Source: Paracoccaceae bacterium
GTDB lineage: Bacteria > Pseudomonadota > Alphaproteobacteria > Rhodobacterales > Rhodobacteraceae
Direction: 5' to 3'
DNA: 46,703 nt
Assembly (NCBI GenBank): GCA_024742705.1
Contig: JANSXZ010000026.1
Coordinates: 1 to 46,703 of the forward strand
The translations under genes and the position numbers were made by a program. The notes under the pieces are model-generated. The model ran no database searches. It saw only the letters and a program-made list of their open reading frames with translations, and was not told the DNA's origin. Below are positions 7,920 through 16,694 of the stretch, one piece after another. Each line of letters starts with the position of its first letter. The stretch's first letter is position 1.

Positions 7920-10213
7920 GCGCGGATCTCGCCATCGGTGCCCGCCCTGTCGGCCAGGCGCCACAGTTGATCGCGCCCGGCGTGATAGGGCAGCGGCCAG
8001 GGTTGATGCCGGTCGCCGATGGCGGCCGCCTGGTGCTGGGTCCAATAGGGATCGGCCAGATGCGGACGCCCGACACAGACCAGATCGGCCCGCCCCGCCA
8101 GAAGGATCGAATTGACGTGGTCGGCCTCGTAGATGTTGCCGACCGCCATCGTGGCGATGCCCGCCAGGTTGCGGATCCTGTCGGAGAACGGCGTCTGGAA
8201 CATGCGACCGTAGACCGGGCGCGCGTCGGGCGTGGTCTGCCCTGCGGATACGTCGATGATATCGGCACCCGCCTCTGCGAACATCGCCGCGATGCGCACC
8301 GCCTCGTCGGGGGTGACGCCCGCGTCGCCCACCCAGTCGTTCGCCGATATGCGCACCGACATCGGCCGATCGGATGGCCAGGACGCGCGCATCGCGGTGA
8401 ACACCTCCAGCGGATAACGCATGCGGTTTTCCAGGCTGCCGCCATAGGCGTCCTCGCGCCGGTTCGACAGGGGCGAGATGAACGAGGATATCAGGTAGCC
8501 GTGCGCGGCGTGCAGTTCGATCATGTCAAAACCGGCCCGCGCGGCCATTTCCGTGGCGCTGACGAAATGCGCCCTGATCCGCGCCATCTGGTCGTGCGTG
8601 ATTTCGCCGGGCACGGCATTTTCCGGCGACCAGGGCAGCGCCGAGGCCGACACCGTGGGCCAGTTGCCCGCCGGCAGAGGCGCGTCCATCTGCTCCCATC
8701 CCAGTTGCGTCGATCCCTTGCGTCCGGAATGGCCGATCTGGCAACAGATCCGCGCCGGCGTTTCGGAATGCACGAAATCGGTCAGGCGCCGCCACGCCGC
8801 CTCGTGTTCGGGCGCATAGAGACCCGGACAGCCCGGCGTGATGCGGCCGTCGGCCGACACGCAGGTCATCTCGGTATGGATCAGACCGGCCCCGCCCTTG
8901 GCCCTTTCGCCGTAGTGCACCAGATGCCAGTCGGTCGGACAGCCGTCACGCGCCTTGTACTGCGCCATCGGCGATACCACGATGCGATTGGCCAGTTGCA
9001 TCCCGCGCAGCGCGAAGGGCGCGAACATCGGCGCGCGCACCGGCGCATCCGGCGCGACACCCGCGCGCGTCTGAAACCACGCCTCGGCGTCGCGCAGCCA
9101 CCGGGGATCGCGCGCGCGCAGGTTTTCATGGCTGATGCGCTGGCTGCGCGTCAGCATCGAATAATTCAGCTGCACCGGGTCAAGATCGAGATACCTCTCG
9201 ACATCCTCGAACCATTCCAGCGAATTGCGCGCCGCCGACTGCAGCCGCAACACCTCGAGCCGGCGCTCGTCCTGATACCGCGCGAAGGCCGCCTCGCGCG
9301 TGGGTTCCTCATCCAGGTAGCGGGCCAGATGCGCCGCGCTCTCGAGCGCAAGCTTGGTGCCCGAACCGATCGAGAAATGCGCTGTCGCCGCTGCATCGCC
9401 CAGAAGCACCACGTTTTCATGGTGCCAGCGCGCGCAGAGCACCCGCGGAAAGCGGATCCAGGCCGAACCGCGGACATGCGATGCGTTGGTCATCAACGGA
9501 TGCCCGCCCAGATGGCGCGCAAATATCCGTTCGCAGACAGCGACGGTCTCGGCCTGGCTCATCCTGTCGAAGCCATGGGCGGCGAAGGTTTCGGGCCCGC
9601 ATTCCACGATGAACGTCGCGGTATCGGCATCGAACTGATAGGCATGGACCCACAGCCAGCCATGTTCGGTCTTTTCGAAGATGAATGTGAAGGCATCGTC
9701 GAACTTCTGCGTGGTGCCCAGCCAGACGAAATGGCATTTGCGCAGGTCAACATCGGGCTGGAAGGTGTCGGCGAATTCCATCCGCGTCTTCGAATTCAGC
9801 CCGTCGCAGGCAACCACCACGTCATGATCGCGCATGTGCTGCGCAGCGCCTTCCACCTCGGTCTGAAACTGCAGGTCGACGCCCAGCGCGCGCGCCCGGC
9901 CCTGAAGGATCAACAAAAGCCGCCGGCGCCCGATCCCGCAGAACCCGTGCCCCGACGAAACCATGACCTGGCCTTTGTGATGCAACGCGATATCGTCCCA
10001 ATAGGCGAAATGCGCACGGATTTCCGCGGCGCTTTCCGGATCGGTCGCTTGCAGATTGGCCAGCGTTTCCTCGGACAAGACCACGCCCCAGCCGAATGTA
10101 TCGTCGGGGCGGTTGCGCTCCAGTACCGTGATCTGCGCATCGGGCCGGCGCAGCTTCATCGCGATCGCAAAGTAAAGGCCGGCCGGACCGCCACCCAGAC
10201 ACAGAATTTTCAC
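7916..10213 (-). CDS. Bifunctional flavoprotein of the 2-aminobenzoyl-CoA monooxygenase/reductase type
   Basis: This 765-residue fusion flavoprotein starts with GTG. The N-terminal half (about 1-370) is a PHBH-type FAD monooxygenase with [10 protein letters not shown] at 8-17, [12 protein letters not shown] as the DG motif and [14 protein letters not shown] as the FAD ribityl site. The C-terminal half (about 390-760) is an Old Yellow Enzyme-type FMN reductase with [21 protein letters not shown], the SPLSNRR segment and VGRPHLAD. This architecture is known from Azoarcus evansii 2-aminobenzoyl-CoA monooxygenase/reductase, which hydroxylates and then reduces the ring of anthraniloyl-CoA. Database names for relatives often mention salicylyl-CoA 5-hydroxylase, so salicylyl-CoA is the main alternative. 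It is the first gene of the operon. Confidence 0.9.
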   Translation of the reverse strand: MKILCLGGGPAGLYFAIAMKLRRPDAQITVLERNRPDDTFGWGVVLSEETLANLQATDPESAAEIRAHFAYWDDIALHHKGQVMVSSGHGFCGIGRRRLLLILQGRARALGVDLQFQTEVEGAAQHMRDHDVVVACDGLNSKTRMEFADTFQPDVDLRKCHFVWLGTTQKFDDAFTFIFEKTEHGWLWVHAYQFDADTATFIVECGPETFAAHGFDRMSQAETVAVCERIFARHLGGHPLMTNASHVRGSAWIRFPRVLCARWHHENVVLLGDAAATAHFSIGSGTKLALESAAHLARYLDEEPTREAAFARYQDERRLEVLRLQSAARNSLEWFEDVERYLDLDPVQLNYSMLTRSQRISHENLRARDPRWLRDAEAWFQTRAGVAPDAPVRAPMFAPFALRGMQLANRIVVSPMAQYKARDGCPTDWHLVHYGERAKGGAGLIHTEMTCVSADGRITPGCPGLYAPEHEAAWRRLTDFVHSETPARICCQIGHSGRKGSTQLGWEQMDAPLPAGNWPTVSASALPWSPENAVPGEITHDQMARIRAHFVSATEMAARAGFDMIELHAAHGYLISSFISPLSNRREDAYGGSLENRMRYPLEVFTAMRASWPSDRPMSVRISANDWVGDAGVTPDEAVRIAAMFAEAGADIIDVSAGQTTPDARPVYGRMFQTPFSDRIRNLAGIATMAVGNIYEADHVNSILLAGRADLVCVGRPHLADPYWTQHQAAAIGDRHQPWPLPYHAGRDQLWRLADRAGTDGEIRA

Positions 10214-10269
10214 GCAGCGCCCCCCAATCGAAACCCCTCGCGAAGCCAGCCTGTGCGAGAATCGATTTT

Positions 10270-10300
10270 ATTTCAAGTTTGAATTTTTCATGCTTCAAGT
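10270..10300 (-). promoter_or_regulatory. Candidate promoter and overlapping operator of the aryl-CoA operon
   Basis: On the minus strand a TTGAAG box (10293-10298) is separated by 17 bp from a TGAAAT box (10270-10275), a plausible sigma-70 pair. The inverted repeat TTCAA-GT-TTGAA (10272-10283) covers the -10 box, and the half-site TTCAAGT recurs 22 bp away (10294-10300) over the -35 box. The block is strikingly AT-rich for this genome. A MarR dimer bound here would block transcription, and the operon encodes a MarR protein. This is inference from layout. Confidence 0.5.
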
Positions 10301-10453
10301 AAATTTTCCATGTATCGCATTCCCGCGCCGCGACACTGTGCACGCGCGATTGCGCCTGCTCCGCTCTCGACAAACCGGCGCAGGCAGCGTATGCGCCACA
10401 GCCTGACCCGCATGGCCGCAGGCAACCCCGCGTCCGGCCCCGAATCCCGAGAT

Positions 10454-12469
10454 ATGCAATTGATCGAAACGCTTTCCGCCGCGCTGGCCCAACAGGGCTA
10501 TGAAACACTGACACCGGTGCAAGAGGCGGTTACCGACCCCGCCTTGCAGGACGCCGATCTGCTGGTTTCCGCGCAGACCGGATCAGGCAAGACAGTGGCC
10601 TTTGGCCTGGCCATCGCGGCAACGGTGCTGGGCGACAGCAACAGTTTCGGCGCAGCCGGTGCGCCGCTTGCGCTGATCATCGCGCCGACGCGCGAACTGG
10701 CGATGCAGGTGCGGCGCGAACTCGGCTGGCTCTATGCGCAGGCTGGCGCGGTCGTCACCTCGTGTGTCGGCGGCATGGACAGCCGCGACGAACGCCGCGC
10801 ATTGGAACGCGGGGCGCATATCGTCGTGGCCACGCCGGGGCGCCTGCGCGATCACATCACACGCGGCGCGATCGACATGACGCAATTGCGCGCCGTGGTG
10901 CTGGACGAGGCCGACGAGATGCTCGATCTCGGGTTTCGCGAGGATCTCGAATTCATCCTCGGCGCCGCGCCGGAAACGCGGCGGACACTGATGTTTTCGG
11001 CCACGGTGCCCCCGCAGATCGCCAAACTTGCACAGACCTTCCAGAAAGATGCGGTGCGGGTCACCACAACGTCGGAAACCCGCCAGCACGCGGACATCAC
11101 CTACCGCGCGCTTACGGTTCTGCCACAGGATGCGGAAAAGGCAATCATCAACCTGCTGCGCTTTTACGAAGCCAAGAACGCCATCGTCTTCTGCAACACC
11201 CGCGCGGCGGTGGCGCGGCTGACCACAAGGTTCACCAACCGGGGCTTTTCGGTGGTGGCACTGTCGGGCGAACTGACCCAGTCCGAAAGATCCAACGCCC
11301 TGCAAGCACTGCGCGACGGGCGCGCGCGGGTCTGTGTCGCCACCGATGTGGCCGCGCGCGGTATCGACCTGCCCAATCTGGAACTGGTGGTGCATGCCGA
11401 CCTGCCCAGCAACTCCGACACGCTGCTGCATCGGTCCGGGCGCACCGGCCGCGCCGGGCGCAAGGGCGTCAGCGCACTGATCGTCGCGGGCCGGATGCGC
11501 GCAAAGGCCGAACGGTTGCTGCGGATGGCCCGCCTCACGGCGGAATGGGGGCCGGCCCCCTCGGCAGCGGATGTCACGGCACGCGACGACGCGCGCCTGC
11601 TGGCCGATGACGCCTGGTCGGATCCGGTGCCCGAAGCCAGCGCCGCGCTGGTGTCGGACCTGATCGCCCGGTTCGACGCGGCGCAACTGGCTGCGGCCTT
11701 CGTCAACCTCTACCGCGCGCGCCAGTCGGCCCCGGAAGAACTGAGCGATCCCGGGACGGCGCCCGAACGAAAGGAACGGGCGCCCTTCGGCCCCGGCGTA
11801 TGGTTCTCGGTTCCCGTTGGGCGGGCAAACCGTGCCGAACCGCGATGGCTGCTGCCGCTGCTGTGCCGGCGCGGCAACATCACCCGCGACGATGTCGGCG
11901 CGATCCGCATCAACGAGGACCACACGCTGGTCGAAATCGCGGCGGCGCAGGTGGATCGTTTTGTGTCCGCCCTCGGCCCCGACATGACGCTGGAAGACGG
12001 CACACGGCTGACCCGCATCGAAGGCCCCGCCCCGGCGCGGCAGACGGCAGCGCCAAGACGCCCGGCCAAACCATCGGCACCCCGTCCCGATCGCCCCGCG
12101 GCATCGGCGCCCGCGCCGCGCAAACCGAAGGTCCAACCGAAACCGCAAGCCGCGGCCCGGGTGACGCCCGAACCGGCACCACAGAAACCCGAACCGAAAC
12201 CCGCCGCAAAACCCGCGCGGACCGAACGCAAACCCATGCAACCCGACGCCCGCCCGAAGGCCGGCGCGCGCGCCAAGTCCGGAGCACGCGACAATCCCGC
12301 CGTCACCCCCAAAGGCACCCGCCGGGCCGAAGGTCAGAACGCGCGCGCCGCAGATACGTCGAAGCGGTTCGTGCCGCCGGGCAAAGCCGGCACCCGCAAA
12401 CCAGTAAAGCCCGGCGGCAAGCCACGTATGCCAAAAGGAGGCGATACAAGGCCCCGACGCGGCAAGTAA
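10454..12469 (+). CDS. DEAD-box ATP-dependent RNA helicase with DbpA-type RNA-binding domain
   Basis: This 671-residue helicase unwinds RNA, probably in ribosome assembly or cold adaptation. Motifs in order are LTPVQEAV (Q), AQTGSGKT (I), PTRELA (Ia), DEAD (II), SAT (III), ATDVAARGID (V) and [11 protein letters not shown] (VI). After the core, a region around residues 435-510 (GPGVWFSVPVGR..RGNITRDDVGAIRI) resembles the DbpA/CsdA C-terminal RNA-binding fold. The last 150 residues are a disordered tail rich in Pro, Ala, Lys and Arg. The ATG at 10454 gives a normal short N-terminus (MQLIETLSAALAQQGYE); an open frame extends upstream to 10310, but that part looks non-coding. It is closest to the DeaD/CsdA group, but no symbol is assigned. 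Confidence 0.92.
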   Translation: MQLIETLSAALAQQGYETLTPVQEAVTDPALQDADLLVSAQTGSGKTVAFGLAIAATVLGDSNSFGAAGAPLALIIAPTRELAMQVRRELGWLYAQAGAVVTSCVGGMDSRDERRALERGAHIVVATPGRLRDHITRGAIDMTQLRAVVLDEADEMLDLGFREDLEFILGAAPETRRTLMFSATVPPQIAKLAQTFQKDAVRVTTTSETRQHADITYRALTVLPQDAEKAIINLLRFYEAKNAIVFCNTRAAVARLTTRFTNRGFSVVALSGELTQSERSNALQALRDGRARVCVATDVAARGIDLPNLELVVHADLPSNSDTLLHRSGRTGRAGRKGVSALIVAGRMRAKAERLLRMARLTAEWGPAPSAADVTARDDARLLADDAWSDPVPEASAALVSDLIARFDAAQLAAAFVNLYRARQSAPEELSDPGTAPERKERAPFGPGVWFSVPVGRANRAEPRWLLPLLCRRGNITRDDVGAIRINEDHTLVEIAAAQVDRFVSALGPDMTLEDGTRLTRIEGPAPARQTAAPRRPAKPSAPRPDRPAASAPAPRKPKVQPKPQAAARVTPEPAPQKPEPKPAAKPARTERKPMQPDARPKAGARAKSGARDNPAVTPKGTRRAEGQNARAADTSKRFVPPGKAGTRKPVKPGGKPRMPKGGDTRPRRGK

Positions 12470-12514
12470 CCCCGGATCGATACCGCGCGGTCGCTCCATC
12501 TGCACCGGTAAAGT

Positions 12515-12612
12515 GGGGGCGCTGCCCCCGCGCCGTCTCGGCGCTCCCCCGGGATATTTTGGGCGAAAGGAAAGACAAACCCGCGCGCACCTTTCCTTTT
12601 GCCCTAAATATC
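12515..12612. repeat. GC hairpin and 22-bp near-perfect inverted repeat in the helicase/parE gap
   Basis: GGGGGC-GCT-GCCCCC forms a hairpin at 12515-12529. Further on, the 22-base arm at 12553-12574 (beginning GATATTTTGGGC) is complementary to 12591-12612 with two mismatches, leaving a 16-base loop. The outer ends resemble the GAGTATTT-type repeat in two opposing copies. The position between two convergent genes suggests a bidirectional terminator or a repeat pair. Confidence 0.6.
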
Positions 12613-12624
12613 CCCGCCGGAGGC

Positions 12625-12648
12625 TTTGGCTTTCGCCAGAAAGCCAAA
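12625..12648. terminator. parE: Perfect 10-bp hairpin downstream of parE
   Basis: TTTGGCTTTC-GCCA-GAAAGCCAAA is a perfect 10-bp stem with a 4-base loop, 24 bases beyond the parE stop and 155 bases beyond the helicase stop. It probably ends or protects one or both convergent transcripts. There is no long T tract after it on either strand, so it is not a textbook intrinsic terminator. Confidence 0.55.
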
Positions 12649-12672
12649 TGATTTCCCGGCCCAGCCCTGAAA

Positions 12673-14628
12673 TCAGAGATCGAGTTCCTCGACGAAACGT
12701 GCGTTTTCCTGAATGTACTGGAACCGCATCTCCGGCTTTTTGCCCATCAGTCGTTCGACCAGATGGCCGGTTTCACCGGGCTCGTCCTCGTCAATGGTGA
12801 CGCGGATCAGCTTGCGGCTGGCGGGGTCCATGGTTGTTTCCTTGAGATCCTTTGCATCCATCTCGCCCAAGCCCTTGAAGCGGCTGACATCGATCTTACC
12901 CTTGCCGCCCAGCCCCGTCTTGAGAAGCGCGTCTTTCTCGGCCTCGTCGATGCAATAGACCCGTTTGGCGCCCTGGGTCAGACGAAATAGCGGCGGGCAG
13001 GCCAGATAGAGGTGCCCGGCATCTATCATCGGGCGCATCTGGGTGAAGAAGAACGTCATCAGAAGGGCCGCGATATGGGCGCCGTCGACGTCGGCGTCGG
13101 TCATGATGATGATCTTGTCATAGCGCAGATCGTCTACGTTGAAGCGTGCGCCCAGTCCGACCCCGAGCGCCTGCGTCAGGTCCGAAATCTCGGCATTCGA
13201 TCCAAGTTTGGACGAGGCCGCGCCGAGGACGTTCAGGATCTTGCCCCGCAGCGGGAGAAGCGCCTGTGTCTTGCGGTCGCGGGCCATCTTGGCGGAGCCG
13301 CCGGCGCTATCGCCTTCCACTATGAACAGTTCCGTGCCTTCGCGCGTCGCGGATGAGCAATCGACCAGTTTTCCCGGCAGCCGCAGTTTCTTGGTTGCGG
13401 ACTTGCGCTGGGTTTCCTTTTCCTGTCGGCGGCGCAGCCTTTCCTCGGCACGCAGCACCAGGAAATCCAGGATTGCACCGGCCGATCTGGTATCCGCTGC
13501 AAGCCAGTTGTCGAAGTGATCGCGCACCGCCCCTTCGACCATGCGCTGTGCTTCCACGGTGGCCAGCCTGTCCTTGGTCTGCCCCACGAATTCGGGCTCG
13601 CGGATAAAGCAGGACACCAAGGCGCAGCCGCCGGCCACGAGGTCTTCGCGGGTGATCTGCGCGGCCTTGCGGTTGGACACGAGTTCGCCGTAGGCGCGGA
13701 TGCCCTTGAGGATGGCGGCCCAGAACCCGGCCTCGTGGGTGCCCCCTTCGGGCGTGGGCACGGTGTTGCAATAGGACTGGATGAAACCGTCGCGCGCGGG
13801 TGTCCAGTTGATCGCCCATTCCACCTTGCCGGGCTGGCCGAACTTTTCGCCGAACTCGACCGTGCCGGCGAAGGGGGCATCGGCATAGGTGGAGGCGGCG
13901 TTGAGGGTTTCGGTGAGATAGTCGGACAGGCCGCCGGGAAAGTGAAACACCGCCTCGGTTGGAGTTTCGCCATCGTCGATCGCCGATTTCCAGCGGATCT
14001 CGACGCCTGAAAAGAGATAGGCCTTGGACCGGATCGATTTGAACAGACGCGCCGGCTTGAACCTGTGCGCGCCGAAGATCTGCTCATCCGCGTGAAAGGT
14101 GACGGTGGTGCCGCGGCGGTTCGGGGCGGCACCGATCTGGGCGACCGGGCCTTGCGGCACACCGCGCGAGAAGGATTGCTCGTACAGCTGTCTGTCACGC
14201 GCGACCTGAACGACCATCCGGTCCGACAGCGCATTGACCACCGAAGCGCCCACGCCATGCAGGCCGCCCGAGGTTTCGTAGGCCTTGCCCGAGAACTTGC
14301 CGCCGGCGTGCAGAGTGCACAGGATCACTTCGAGCGCGCTCTTGTCGGGAAATTTGGGATGTGGATCGATTGGGATGCCGCGCCCGTTGTCGCGGACGGT
14401 CACGGCGTGGTCGGCGTGCAGTTCGACCTCGATCCGGTTTGCATGGCCGGCCACGGCTTCGTCCATCGCGTTGTCGAGAACTTCGGCCACAAGGTGATGC
14501 AGCGCACGTTCGTCGGTGCCGCCGATGTACATGCCGGGCCGCTTGCGCACGGGTTCGAGCCCTTCGAGCACCTCGATGGAGGAGGCGTCGTAGACAGGGT
14601 GCGCCGCACCGGCCAGAAGGTCGTTCAT
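12673..14628 (-). CDS. parE: DNA topoisomerase IV subunit B (ParE)
   Basis: This 651-residue ATPase subunit of topoisomerase IV acts with ParC to unlink replicated chromosomes. The GHKL ATP site is visible as EVLDNAMDEA, VRDNGRGIPID and GGLHGVGASVVNALS within the first 140 residues. The TOPRIM domain follows with EGDSAGGSAK and DADVDGAHIAALL, and the C-terminus ends QENARFVEELDL, as type IIA B subunits do. Its length and the lack of the long GyrB insert favour ParE over GyrB. It is a single gene convergent with the helicase, and its start lies about 270 bp from the divergent DMSP lyase start. Core housekeeping gene. Confidence 0.93.
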   Translation of the reverse strand: MNDLLAGAAHPVYDASSIEVLEGLEPVRKRPGMYIGGTDERALHHLVAEVLDNAMDEAVAGHANRIEVELHADHAVTVRDNGRGIPIDPHPKFPDKSALEVILCTLHAGGKFSGKAYETSGGLHGVGASVVNALSDRMVVQVARDRQLYEQSFSRGVPQGPVAQIGAAPNRRGTTVTFHADEQIFGAHRFKPARLFKSIRSKAYLFSGVEIRWKSAIDDGETPTEAVFHFPGGLSDYLTETLNAASTYADAPFAGTVEFGEKFGQPGKVEWAINWTPARDGFIQSYCNTVPTPEGGTHEAGFWAAILKGIRAYGELVSNRKAAQITREDLVAGGCALVSCFIREPEFVGQTKDRLATVEAQRMVEGAVRDHFDNWLAADTRSAGAILDFLVLRAEERLRRRQEKETQRKSATKKLRLPGKLVDCSSATREGTELFIVEGDSAGGSAKMARDRKTQALLPLRGKILNVLGAASSKLGSNAEISDLTQALGVGLGARFNVDDLRYDKIIIMTDADVDGAHIAALLMTFFFTQMRPMIDAGHLYLACPPLFRLTQGAKRVYCIDEAEKDALLKTGLGGKGKIDVSRFKGLGEMDAKDLKETTMDPASRKLIRVTIDEDEPGETGHLVERLMGKKPEMRFQYIQENARFVEELDL

Positions 14629-14899
14629 TGTGCTGCTCTCTCAGGTTCGGGAACGCATATCATGGCAGGTCGTGGCGACCGAGGAAAGGGGATCGGCGGA
14701 ATTGACGGCCTTGCCCGCGGGGTATCGCGCCGCCGGTGCGCCGAATGCCGCAGCCGGGCGCGAATTGGCCGTTTTGCGGCTGGCGCAGCGGGCGCAAAAG
14801 CCTATATGCGGCAGCACCGGGACGGCATCGACACCGACCGGCGCGGGCAATGCCCGTCGCATGCCCCAACAGCGCCACGCAACCATCCCGAGCCCGAAC

Positions 14900-15574
14900 A
14901 TGAACATCACAGCGCCCCCGCCGGACACCAAGTTGAAGCATCTGCCCGACTGGCAGTATCTCTTGCAGGACTATTACGAACTCTATCGGTATCTGCCGTC
15001 GGGCGGCAGCCCGCTGATCCGCGCGCATCAGCGCGCGGTGCGCGAGGCGATCCGGCGGGTGATCAAGGCCAACCCGGATGTGGTGCCGCAGCCACCGGCG
15101 CAGAAACCGGTGACACGGCATTTTCGCCGCGCCCTGGACGAGGGCCGGCGCGAGCGGCTGGCACCGGTGATTCGCGCATTGGATTCGGTCAAGCACCTGC
15201 TGTCGTGGCAGCACGGCTACGAGAAGGTGCCGCGCGGTCTGGCCGGCAGCTATGCCTACGCCGAGCTTTGCGGGCCCGGTGGCCCGGTGATCACCACGGA
15301 GATCATCCTCGGGATTGTGTTGTTCGCGCCCGGATGCACCTACCCTGCGCATGCGCACAAGGGCATCACCGAAAGCTATGTCTGTCTGTCGGGAGCGGTG
15401 TCGGAGAACCACCAGGGCGTTTTCGCACCGGGTTCGCTGATCTACAATCCGCCCGAACATTTGCATCGGATCACCGTCGGCACGCGCGAACCGGCGCTTC
15501 TGGCCTATGCCTGGATCGGAGCGGAAGCCGATCTGGCCCACCAGAAGATGGTGTTCACCCGCAAGAAGGCGTGA
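14900..15574 (+). CDS. dddL: Dimethylsulfoniopropionate (DMSP) lyase, DddL type
   Basis: This 224-residue cupin-fold enzyme should cleave DMSP to dimethyl sulfide and acrylate. The family pattern is clear throughout: an N-terminal DWQYLLQDYYELYRY, then GGS.LIRAHQRAVREAI, then HGYEKVPRGLAGSYAYAELCGP, then ILGIVLFAPGCTYPAHAH. Candidate metal ligands and catalytic residues are H151, H153, E158, Y160 and a C-terminal His (H187 or H189) in PPEHLHRIT. The ATG at 14900 gives a length close to known DddL (about 225 residues). The frame is open from 14630, but the extension is of low quality. The gene stands alone between parE (divergent) and a hydrolase (convergent), with no acrylate genes beside it. 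Confidence 0.88.
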   Translation: MNITAPPPDTKLKHLPDWQYLLQDYYELYRYLPSGGSPLIRAHQRAVREAIRRVIKANPDVVPQPPAQKPVTRHFRRALDEGRRERLAPVIRALDSVKHLLSWQHGYEKVPRGLAGSYAYAELCGPGGPVITTEIILGIVLFAPGCTYPAHAHKGITESYVCLSGAVSENHQGVFAPGSLIYNPPEHLHRITVGTREPALLAYAWIGAEADLAHQKMVFTRKKA

Positions 15575-15579
15575 AATCG

Positions 15580-15618
15580 GCGCCGCCGGATTCGAGTATT
15601 TGGGGAACAATGAACGGT
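15580..15618. repeat. GAGTATTT-type intergenic repeat, copy 2 (inverted)
   Basis: The block GGATTCGAGTATTTGGGGAA followed by CAATGAACG lies just after the dddL stop. It is the reverse complement of the copies at 5847-5884 and 26217-26252, with a diverged CTCC arm. It sits between the convergent dddL and hydrolase genes, matching the 3'-end placement of the other copies. Confidence 0.55.
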
Positions 15619-15627
15619 GCGGCGCGC

Positions 15628-16533
15628 TCAGGGGCGCAGCGGGCGGCTTTCGGCCCAGTCGCGCAGGATTTCGGCGATTTCGGCGGGCTTCTGGTGGCAC
15701 AGCCAGTGATCGGCGCCGGGGATGTCGACGCGGTTGAGATCCTGGGCGAAGTCCTCGAGGCCGGCGGTGGATTCGGGCAACAGGGCGCGGTCTTGCTGGC
15801 CCCATATCAGCAGGTGCGGGCAGAGCACGCGCATCGCGCCGGGCGGCACCTCGGGCAGGTCGGTGATGGGCTGGCCGGGGCTTGCCACCCGCAGCGGCGA
15901 AGCGCGGTACCAGTTGATCATCGTGTCGAGACGGCCCGGGCGCGACCATTCCCGCAGGTAGGCGTTCAGGCGGTCGCCGTCGAGCCAGTCGAGCGCCATG
16001 CGCGCCTGGAAGAATTCGATCATCTTGCCATAGTCGTCGGCCGCCAGCAGTTGGTGGCTGTCGGGGCGGCGCAGGTATTCGATATAGGCCGAGGCGCGCG
16101 ACTGTTCGCCGCCGGCGGCCATGGCGCGCAGGCCACAGACCGGATGCACACCGTTGAGCACGATCAGCCTGTCGACCTTTTCAGGCGCGAAGATCGCCAG
16201 GCCGTAGGCCACCGCCGCGCCCCAGTCGTGGCCCAGCACCGTGGCCCGGCCGCCCAGAAGATCGATGAGCGCCTTCATGTCGCCGACGAGCGCCGAACCC
16301 TTGTAGTTCTCGACACCTTCGGGCGCGTAGCTGCGGCCATATCCGCGTTGATCGGGCGCGACGCAGTAGAACCTGTCGCACAGGTGGCTTGCCAGATCCG
16401 CCCAGGCGGCGCCGTATTCGGGAAAGCCGTGCAGCATCAGCAGCGGCGGGTTGGCCGGATCGCCCCAGTGGTGGACCAGGAAGGGCTGGCCGTCGAGATC
16501 GACGAAGCGGGTGTCGGCATCGGTCGGGGACAT
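15628..16533 (-). CDS. Alpha/beta-fold hydrolase, epoxide hydrolase/dehalogenase-like
   Basis: This 301-residue hydrolase has the oxyanion motif HGFPE (near residues 34-38). The nucleophile is an aspartate in GHDWGAAVAYGLA (near residue 97), and the catalytic histidine is in PGADHWL near the C-terminus. The Asp nucleophile in a HDWG context is typical of soluble epoxide hydrolases and haloacetate/haloalkane dehalogenases rather than of Ser esterases. The ATG at 16533 was chosen because GAAAGG lies upstream and the protein then starts just before the RFVDLDGQPFLVHHWG strand. The open frame to 16683 has poor-quality extra residues. The substrate is unknown. It converges on dddL, and no functional link is evident. 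Confidence 0.85.
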   Translation of the reverse strand: MSPTDADTRFVDLDGQPFLVHHWGDPANPPLLMLHGFPEYGAAWADLASHLCDRFYCVAPDQRGYGRSYAPEGVENYKGSALVGDMKALIDLLGGRATVLGHDWGAAVAYGLAIFAPEKVDRLIVLNGVHPVCGLRAMAAGGEQSRASAYIEYLRRPDSHQLLAADDYGKMIEFFQARMALDWLDGDRLNAYLREWSRPGRLDTMINWYRASPLRVASPGQPITDLPEVPPGAMRVLCPHLLIWGQQDRALLPESTAGLEDFAQDLNRVDIPGADHWLCHQKPAEIAEILRDWAESRPLRP

Positions 16534-16694
16534 GGTGAAGGGCCTTTCGCGTTGGGCCGGTCCGCGCGCGGGATCTGGCGGGGTGCATCGTGTCAGGGTT
16601 TCGCGCCGGCGCAACAGGGCGGCGGAATGCCGTTGCGTCATGCTGCGCGCCGCGTCCTCTTGTGACGGTGGGCGGAGCGACATAGATTGGCCGG

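Noticed and set aside
7967..10282. 771-codon plus-strand open frame opposite the fusion flavoprotein
   Set aside because: It is the antisense of a gene with clear FAD and OYE motifs and has the same low-complexity composition as other shadow frames.
10583..12505. 640-codon minus-strand frame opposite the helicase
   Set aside because: Glycine- and arginine-rich antisense of a helicase with every motif intact. No ribosome-binding site or domain.
12673..14628. Assignment of parE as gyrB
   Set aside because: Length is short for GyrB, the long GyrB insert is absent, and the ending is ParE-like.
14065..16665. 866-codon plus-strand frame across parE, dddL and the hydrolase
   Set aside because: It spans three real genes in other frames or strands. 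It has no domain and includes dddL sequence out of frame.
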